Below are positions 57,871 through 64,000 of a stretch of 64,000 bases of DNA, piece by piece. The notes beneath the pieces were generated by a model that did no database searches, was not told where the DNA came from, and saw only the letters and a program-made list of their open reading frames with translations. The position numbers and the translations under genes are program-made. Every line of letters begins with the position of its first letter. Positions within the stretch are counted from its first letter, which is position 1. This DNA is from Gelatoporia subvermispora B (lineage: Eukaryota; Basidiomycota; Agaricomycetes; Polyporales; Gelatoporiaceae): the NCBI GenBank assembly GCA_000320605.2, contig KB445799.1:1281059-1345058 (forward strand), in the 5' to 3' direction.

Positions 57871-59072
57871 GCTTGCAGGCAGTATATAATTCGACGTTGA
57901 ATTCTGGTCAACGCCGAGGAGAACAAACCAGCCTAATGTGACATTTGCAACCAAAGAACTCACGAAGAAAAGCAGTGAATCAATTTACTCTTACCGCACT
58001 TTCACCAATTGTCCATCACGAGTCGCACCTGTCGCCCAGCTTTTATCCGCAGCATCGTTGTACTTCGTCCGGTCATAATCTTTTTCATCCTATTTTTGTG
58101 AAACATGCGATGAGCAGGGGCAGGCAGAGACATCTGCCGCGCCCACCACGTCTTCGGGGTTCTGCGTGAGTATTGTCAGCATCGTGATTCGCGAGTGGCG
58201 ACTTATGTGTAGGTATTCACCCACCAGCGTTGTTTTCGCGGAGTACTGTGTCCGGCAGCCGACATCGCGCCGAATCGAGTGTCTTGTTCATGTTTGTAAA
58301 ACCCATGGGCCATGATCAAGTTAGCCATAATTGAAGAAGAGGAACGCCCTGGGGTGGGCTATTTGCACGAATCTGTCAAATTGCTCTTTGTGAACGTCAC
58401 AGGCCTGTGGTCTCTGCCTCTGATCAGCAGATTAGTAGACACACGAGGACAATGCGGTGTCTAGATGTTGGCTGCTCGCGCAGAATTTCTGTCATCTTCT
58501 GAGGCGCTGCCCCAAATCCGGCCTCCCGTAACAGCCAACAGACTGCCGTAGCTCAACTGTCGGTGGTATGACAGATGACCGGATGACATATCAGTTGCGC
58601 GAATTCTGATTGAGCGATACTATATGTGTATGCAAATGATCCTACAACAAACGCAGGTATGCACATCCGAGTTCACTGCCCTTGAAGGGCAGTGAACTCG
58701 GAGGACCGAGCGCGACGCAACACACGAGTGTCATACATCCCTGGTACATCGCTTTTAGGATCCGGGGTCCAGTTTGACGGCGAGCGGGTAACAGTGGGTC
58801 CCAGTACGAAGATATTTTGGCATTGGATGAAAGCTATCGGTGCCTCAGTTCATCTAAAGTCACCTCGTGATGACGTATGCACCGGAGTTCAAGCGGACTA
58901 GAGATTCGTTACCCTATTGGCTGGCGCATACTGCTGCACAGCCTGCAGCACATCGGTGCCATTTCTTTCGTCGTTCCGCTCAACTCCGCTCACACATACC
59001 TCCGACGGCGATCACACTGCAGCATGCCGCAAGCGATGGAACCTGTACATAACTTGATGAAGACGATTCACT
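57871..59072. other. Intergenic; contains a perfect 37-bp palindrome
   Basis: No gene is visible apart from short frames. The inverted repeat at 58666-58702 is listed separately. The right end should hold the promoter of the kinase gene. Confidence 0.45.
58666..58702. repeat. Perfect inverted repeat, 18-bp arms, 1-nt spacer
   Basis: TCCGAGTTCACTGCCCTT and its exact reverse complement are separated by a single G. Such a long perfect cruciform-forming sequence is unexpected by chance in 64 kb. It lies about 370 bp upstream of the kinase start. Confidence 0.85.
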
Positions 59073-60740
59073 ATGATGAATGTTCTTAGGGCCATCAGAC
59101 TGTGTCGCGGAAACAGCTTACTTTGCAGGTTTGTCAGAGCCTCTCAACGTAGTTCCTCAACGGAGGCAGCCAAAAAGCCTTGGGCCTGGATAGATAACGA
59201 AGAGTCGCTAGATGACTATGGGCCCTCGGGATACTACCCTGTCGCGATTGGAGCCGTTCTGGGATCTCAATATCGGGTCGTGGGCAAACTGGGGTGGGGA
59301 ATTTACTCTACAGTGTGGCTAGTTCAGCAACAGAGGTACGTGGGTGTGCCACAGTAGTTTCACAGTCGCTTTTGAACTTGCATTCAGCGATGGACCTTTT
59401 GCCGCGATCAAGTTAATGGCAGGTACGCAGCCTCAAGAAATTGGTAATGACGTAGTTCTTGACGTGCTATCACTAGGCTACGTTGCAGACACGCCAGAAC
59501 TGCATGAGCTCGAGTATCTCCTGCGCATGCGTGATCAATCTCCTCAGCATCCTGGTCATTCCCATGTCATCCAGCTCCGTGATCACTTCTATCATCAAGG
59601 TCTGAATGGCAAACATCTGTGTCTCGTGACAGAACCCCTAGCGCAAGACCTACATTCGTTCTCTCGGCGATGGATAAATACGTGTCTGCCTGTCAATTTG
59701 ATCAAACGGATTAGTCGCCAGATGATCTTGGGCCTGCAATTTCTGCAGGAAGAATGCAATATCATCCACACTGGTCCGCAGTCTTTACACCGTGTTTTCT
59801 CCGCCATCGCTTACATCCTACTTGTGGACCACGCAGATATCAAGCCTGCCAATGTAATGATGGTTGTAGATCAAAACGTGGTTTCCGACGCGATCTCTGG
59901 TCCTATAGATGTAAATGTTGGAATTGGACCTGAAGATCGCCCAATTACACGAGTGCGATCTCAGGCGATACCTTATCCTCTGCCACAAGGCGACTTAAAC
60001 TCGAGCGCTGCTTGGAAGGATGTGCAGGTCAAACTAGCTGACGTCGGTGTCTGTGCGTCCAAACACCAGGAACTCGATTCGGTTGTAACTGATCCCCTTC
60101 GTAAAGCTTGTTGGGCAGACAAAGTTTCTGAGCATTTCACGGACTTAATTCAAAGTCCAGCCCTGCGCGCACCGGAAGTGTGCGTTGGTGCGGGATGGGG
60201 CAAGCCTGCTGATATTTGGAGCCTGGGTTGTTCAGTATGTCTCTAGACATTTTCCGCCTGACGCTAGCACCAACAAAGCTGCAGATCTACGAGCTCTATA
60301 CGGGCACTCCTATCATGCGCCGAGATATAGGGGATGCGTCGGTCCCATTTATACACATCGTTCTTTTCGGCGATTACCCTTTAGATCTTATCAATCGAGG
60401 GAAGTACAAGCACTTCTTCTTTGACAACGACGGTGCGTCCGGCATGCATCTGACCAATGCATTTATTCCGAATCCGGACAATGATTCGATGTAAACCGCA
60501 GGTTCGCCAAAGGTCGAGTTGCCTCGACCAATTGGCATCGAGTCGGCGATCCGAAGACGAGGTGCTCCGGATGTGGATATGTTTATCGACTTCCTAAAAC
60601 TCATGCTCACCTTGGACCCTAATCAACGAGCGACTTGCGAGGACTTACTTGCGCACGCATGGCTGAAAGAGTGCGGTTTTTCGTCTGATCTTGAGTTCAA
60701 ATTAACTGACTTGCACCTACGTTGCGTCAGGCTTGATTGA
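59073..60740 (+). CDS. SRPK-like serine/threonine protein kinase, ~441-459 aa
   Basis: Exons 59073-59335, 59388-59422, 59477-59773, 59837-60234, 60285-60432 and 60502-60740 join in frame. The N-terminus (MMNVLRAIRLCRGNSLLCRF) is basic and amphipathic, like a mitochondrial presequence, as in many basidiomycete SRPK-like kinases. Kinase motifs: glycine loop GKLGWGIYSTVWL; VAIK-type lysine in FAAIKL; HTDIKPANV catalytic loop; DVG in place of DFG (SRPKs use DLG); CWADKVSEHFTDLIQ; RAPEV (APE); DIWSLGC; and a terminal LTLDPNQRATCEDLLAHAW. These place it in the SRPK branch of CMGC kinases, which phosphorylate Arg/Ser-rich proteins. A 54-nt GTGCGT...AAAG stretch at 60053-60106 inside exon 4 looks like a stop-free in-frame intron; removing it restores the family spacing (441 aa). 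Confidence 0.88.
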
Positions 60741-61246
60741 AGATACTGCGATTATTTCGCTGTGTTACAATAACGGCTCTTCACGTTCTGGATCGTCAAA
60801 ATGGTCTAGCTCCGCATGGCTAGCTAAACGGCTGACTGGCTTTACTATATTCCAGCGCATTGTGCGCCTCAACCCACCACTCCATCTATTCATTTCTCTG
60901 TACGATGAGACCGATTTGCAGACACGGAAGGGCTAATTTTTGCCGATGATAAGGTTAAGATACAATCGATGTAGTTTGTATGGAGCCCCGGATATATATC
61001 ACCACTCAACTCTCCATTACGCGTATGTCTGCTGTCCTGCTATACATGTCCTGCTATACATGTGACAGGCTTCATCATAGAAGTCAACTCGAGCGGCGGA
61101 AACAATGCGCGGATTTCGATCTTACATAACACTACGTCACGATCACTGGTATCCACTAGGTGAAGATAACGTGGACGTCATGCTGCGCAGCACGAACTTA
61201 GCTGAGCATCAGATAGTCTGCGCGGATAGACTTAACATCAGCAACA
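60741..61246. other. Convergent intergenic region
   Basis: About 500 bp between the 3' ends of the kinase (+) and DUF6535 copy 3 (-). A 14-bp tandem duplication (GTCCTGCTATACAT twice) lies at 61034-61061. No gene. Confidence 0.5.
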
Positions 61247-63844
61247 TCACTGAAACGAGGCGGAAAGTGCACTCACCGGCGGTACCGAAAAGTTGGTCGT
61301 CAAAGGGTTGTATCTAGCAACCCACTCGCCAAGATCCTCACGTACTCGATCCATCATCTCATGATCTCCCTGCCTTTGCTCCAAAATGTACAGAACTTCG
61401 ACAAGAGTTTGCCAGAACGTCGTTCGCGGTAAGCCCCAATCGTTGTGCCTGAATGTTTCCTTTTTGCCACATAGATCGTCAATGAGATTCGATACCCTTG
61501 CTCGAACATGTTCCTGGTAGCACACCGGTGAAACCAGACTTGCAAGGAGGACTGCGGCATGGCATGTACATAGTGCATTCTCCGCTTGTAGCATCTTAAT
61601 GGTGAGCTGTCCGTCGGATCGAGTCTCAAAGCTTGATGCTAGCATCTGAAAAGCGTGATCAATCACGGGAAAGACGCCTGCCAACAGCAGTCGGCTGTGA
61701 GACATGGGACATAGCATCTGCTAATCTGTTAACGCACTTTCATGAGATACGGGGGAACTGTTAACGGTCCCGCCAATGAGGGATGCTCCTCCGCCTGTAC
61801 CTCTCCAATTGTAGTAGAACATCATGGAATCAATCAGGGAGAGCGTTGTCGCAATATATCCGGAAGATTTGGTGGCGCACAAGAGTCTAGACCAGGTGGA
61901 CACGATATAAACCGTATCATGCAGATCATGAACTACAGCAAACTCTTTCCCTATACTTGTGAGCCACATCCCGAGCTCGTCTTCCGAAAAGTCGTTCGGC
62001 CGTCTGTCCGTGCTTTTGTTGGGGATAATGTCGCTATCCATCACGTAGTGAAGTAGGTCAGTAGCAATGTCGACGATTGCCGCTCCATGTGGGCTGGTCC
62101 ACCCGTATCTGGCATGCACGAGGTGAAGCCGCTTGACCGCTAACGCACATGGATGTAACCGAAGGATATCGAAAGTCCCGGGTTCGGTGCTTCGTACTGC
62201 AGCGTTGAGAATGCATGGTCGTATAATCGTGTCAACGAACGTGCTATCCTCCAGTAGGTCGTGCGCGCGCACGAGGACCTCTTCGTCAAGGAAGTGAGTG
62301 AGTGGGTCGAACATATAGCTTCCGCTGTGTACGAATCGACCAGGGAGGATCCCTTGCTCTTGTAGTCTCCAGCTTGCATAGGGATGGTTGTGTTTGTCCG
62401 ACCTGAAGAATCCGTTGTTGAAGTAAATGTAGAAGTAGACACTTGAAAGCCACGCTCGACATGCCGACGCAACCCGCCGACACGCTAGCCAGCCCCGGGA
62501 GAGTACAGGCGGTATCGCCACCTGCTGTGCGGCACTCGACGTAGGGAGAGTGAGCGGAGTATCGATTCTGTCGTTGCCATCCTGTCCCGGCTGCGTTCCA
62601 CCAGCATCACGCCAGGTGTGTCTCCAGGAAGTAGAACGCACGGCCCGAAGAAGCCCTAACCATGGAACGACTTTGGAATACAGGCGAGAGCTCTGCACAG
62701 TCTTGATAATCCAGTACGATAAGAATGATTGTGGGGACTTGTAGGGGCAGTCTCGCCGGAAGGACGGCGCCACAGTGGTGAAAACGAAGAAAGCAAGTAG
62801 GACTGCTACGGGTACCGTAACTATACCAGTGACGACCGCGTTCAAAGATCCGAGGAGGTCCAGTAAACCAAGTAGAAAGAGGACCAGCGAAATCAGTAGA
62901 AGAACTGGCAGGAGGCTGAGGATCTCTGGAACATGCCATCGCACAAATCCTGCGTCATACCGGAGGCAATGGAGAAGTGCGCTCTGTTCTGGGTCTGTAG
63001 AGGTGGGACTGATGAAGTGGTTGAGCCATTGTCTGACCACGATGCCGACCGAGGCGGATGCGAGACTGAAGACCAAACTCATGAACCACAACGCGTTGAT
63101 CCATACGGAGGAGGCGGACGCAGGTGAGCTCGATCCAATGGAGCCAGAGAATGGTGCTTTCTGAGTTGCTGTGGACGACTCGTTGAAGAGCGCACCAAGC
63201 TGCACCGAGATTCGAAAGAGGATCTCATTTGAAAGATCAACGCCGGGATCCGGCTGCAACGACGGGTAGACTTGGGCATTGAAGGTCGTGAGAACCGCGG
63301 AGAAAAGACCAGCCTGTATCCCCATTCAGTGCGAACAAGGAATTGTACAGAGTATTATGACTTGCGAAGACCAGCAGTGCATCAATTTCCTCTTTCCACA
63401 TCTTCACCAAACTCTCATCATGTGCACGCAGTCCATCTGCGCACTTCTTCCACCCTTCCCTCGTAGCCTTCGATATCTCATCCATGTTCCTCTTGGCATC
63501 CGTTGCTCTTCTCTCTTTTGCTTCTCTACATTCGCGGCGGCATTCACACACAGGCTTGTTGGAAGTGCACATCGCGGATTGCTAACATTCGCATGGCCAA
63601 GACATCGGCATGTAAGCACATTTGGATCTGTAAAGACTCTACGTGAACTCACGTCCTCTTCTTCTGGCATATCATTGGATACCATAGCATCTTCAGTGCT
63701 CACCACACTCTCGGTGCAATCACCATTCTTCTCCCTATAATGCGATGCATCCGATACTTCTCGCCTCTCGTCTCGGGATTCTGCATGCCGAGGAAGGTCT
63801 GGAAAAGCGGGGACGGAGTTGTACACGGACAAGACACAGGCCAT
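61247..63844 (-). CDS. DUF6535 membrane protein, copy 3 (intact), ~808 aa
   Basis: Four exons on the minus strand (63653-63844, 63366-63581, 61766-63313, 61247-61717) give 808 residues. Exon 2 carries a Cys/basic stretch (CECRRECREAKERR), ends MWKEEIDALLVF and is followed in exon 3 by AGLFSAVLTTFNAQVYPSLQ. Then come SASSVWINALWFMSLVFSL, VRQWLNHFISP, CLRYDAGFVRWHVPEIL, a membrane pair (LLVLFLLGLLDLLGSLN, VLLAFFVFTTVAPSF) and CPYKSPQSFLSYW. The soluble C-terminal half contains RGTGGGASLIGGT before the last exon. The intron between LLVF and AGLFSA, at the same place as in copies 1 and 2, starts with GCAAGT instead of GT. Function is unknown; no frame breaks. Confidence 0.87.
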
Positions 63845-64000
63845 CTCGGACACGAGACCTGGCCTCAGGCTTCAAGCTGAAATCTCCAGCTCACGTCTGA
63901 CGCGCGCATGGTGGACCGCCCTAAGCTATTCATCGATCACGTCCCCAGTGGGGGCGTGATCCGGGGCACGTGAAGTGCCTGGGCGCGTTGGTCCAAGCGC
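63845..64000. other. Upstream flank of DUF6535 copy 3
   Basis: Presumed promoter sequence of the minus-strand gene, cut by the window edge. An imperfect hairpin (GATCACGTCCCC...GGGGGCGTGATC) lies at about 63935-63961. Confidence 0.4.

Noticed and set aside
60053..60058. DVG in place of DFG as a sign of a dead kinase
   Set aside because: SRPK-family kinases normally have DLG here, and all other catalytic motifs are present, so DVG is a mild variant, not a pseudokinase mark.
1..64000. CRISPR arrays, phage genes, bacterial operons or rRNA
   Set aside because: No regularly spaced repeats, no Shine-Dalgarno gene strings and no rRNA-like sequence; all coding regions are intron-split as in fungi.

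Overview
The window is fungal nuclear DNA. Genes are split by many short introns (mostly 48-70 nt, GT-AG with GTRNGT-type donors), and one tRNA gene carries an intron. The recognisable families point to an Agaricomycete, most likely a polypore-like white-rot fungus: DUF6535 and DUF6534 membrane proteins, the 7TM family around 28 kb, an SRPK-like kinase and an SMP-domain protein. The species is inference. No bacterial or phage features, no rRNA and no CRISPR array were seen. All gene models come from reading frame, splice signals and family memory; nothing was searched or aligned by computer.

Layout. 0-6.4 kb: the 3' end of a partial gene, a DUF6535 gene broken by one in-frame stop, a strong hairpin, and a duplicated promoter-like module. 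6.4-9.8 kb: tRNA-Glu (with intron), a small unrecognised protein gene, a MITE-like foldback and tRNA-Gly. 11.3-19.2 kb: a large Ser-rich membrane-anchored protein, a tiny SMP-domain gene and an eight-exon alpha/beta hydrolase. 19.6-31.5 kb: a DUF6534 7TM gene, two Cys/His-finger paralogues, a second 7TM gene and a secreted pepsin-like aspartic protease. 31.6-34.2 kb: retroelement debris with a copia-type primer-binding site and two copies of a ~300-bp repeat. 34.2-36.7 kb: an MFS hexose transporter with one oversized intron. 36.7-39.8 kb: gene-empty. 39.8-41.4 kb: the third Cys/His-finger paralogue. 43.6-47.0 kb: an intact DUF6535 gene and a tiny basic gene. 49.3-56.2 kb: an Ost-alpha/TMEM184 gene and a single-pass cell-surface protein. 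57.6-63.8 kb: a DUF6535 fragment, an SRPK-like kinase and a third full DUF6535 gene.

There is no operon or obvious biosynthetic cluster. The protease, hydrolase, sugar transporter and orphan membrane proteins fit a saprotroph's secretome and surface repertoire. The strongest themes are two local paralogue expansions: DUF6535 (three genes plus one fragment) and a three-member family with a fixed C-x10-C-x14-H-x3-H module. Three unrelated genes also appear to use GC-AG introns.
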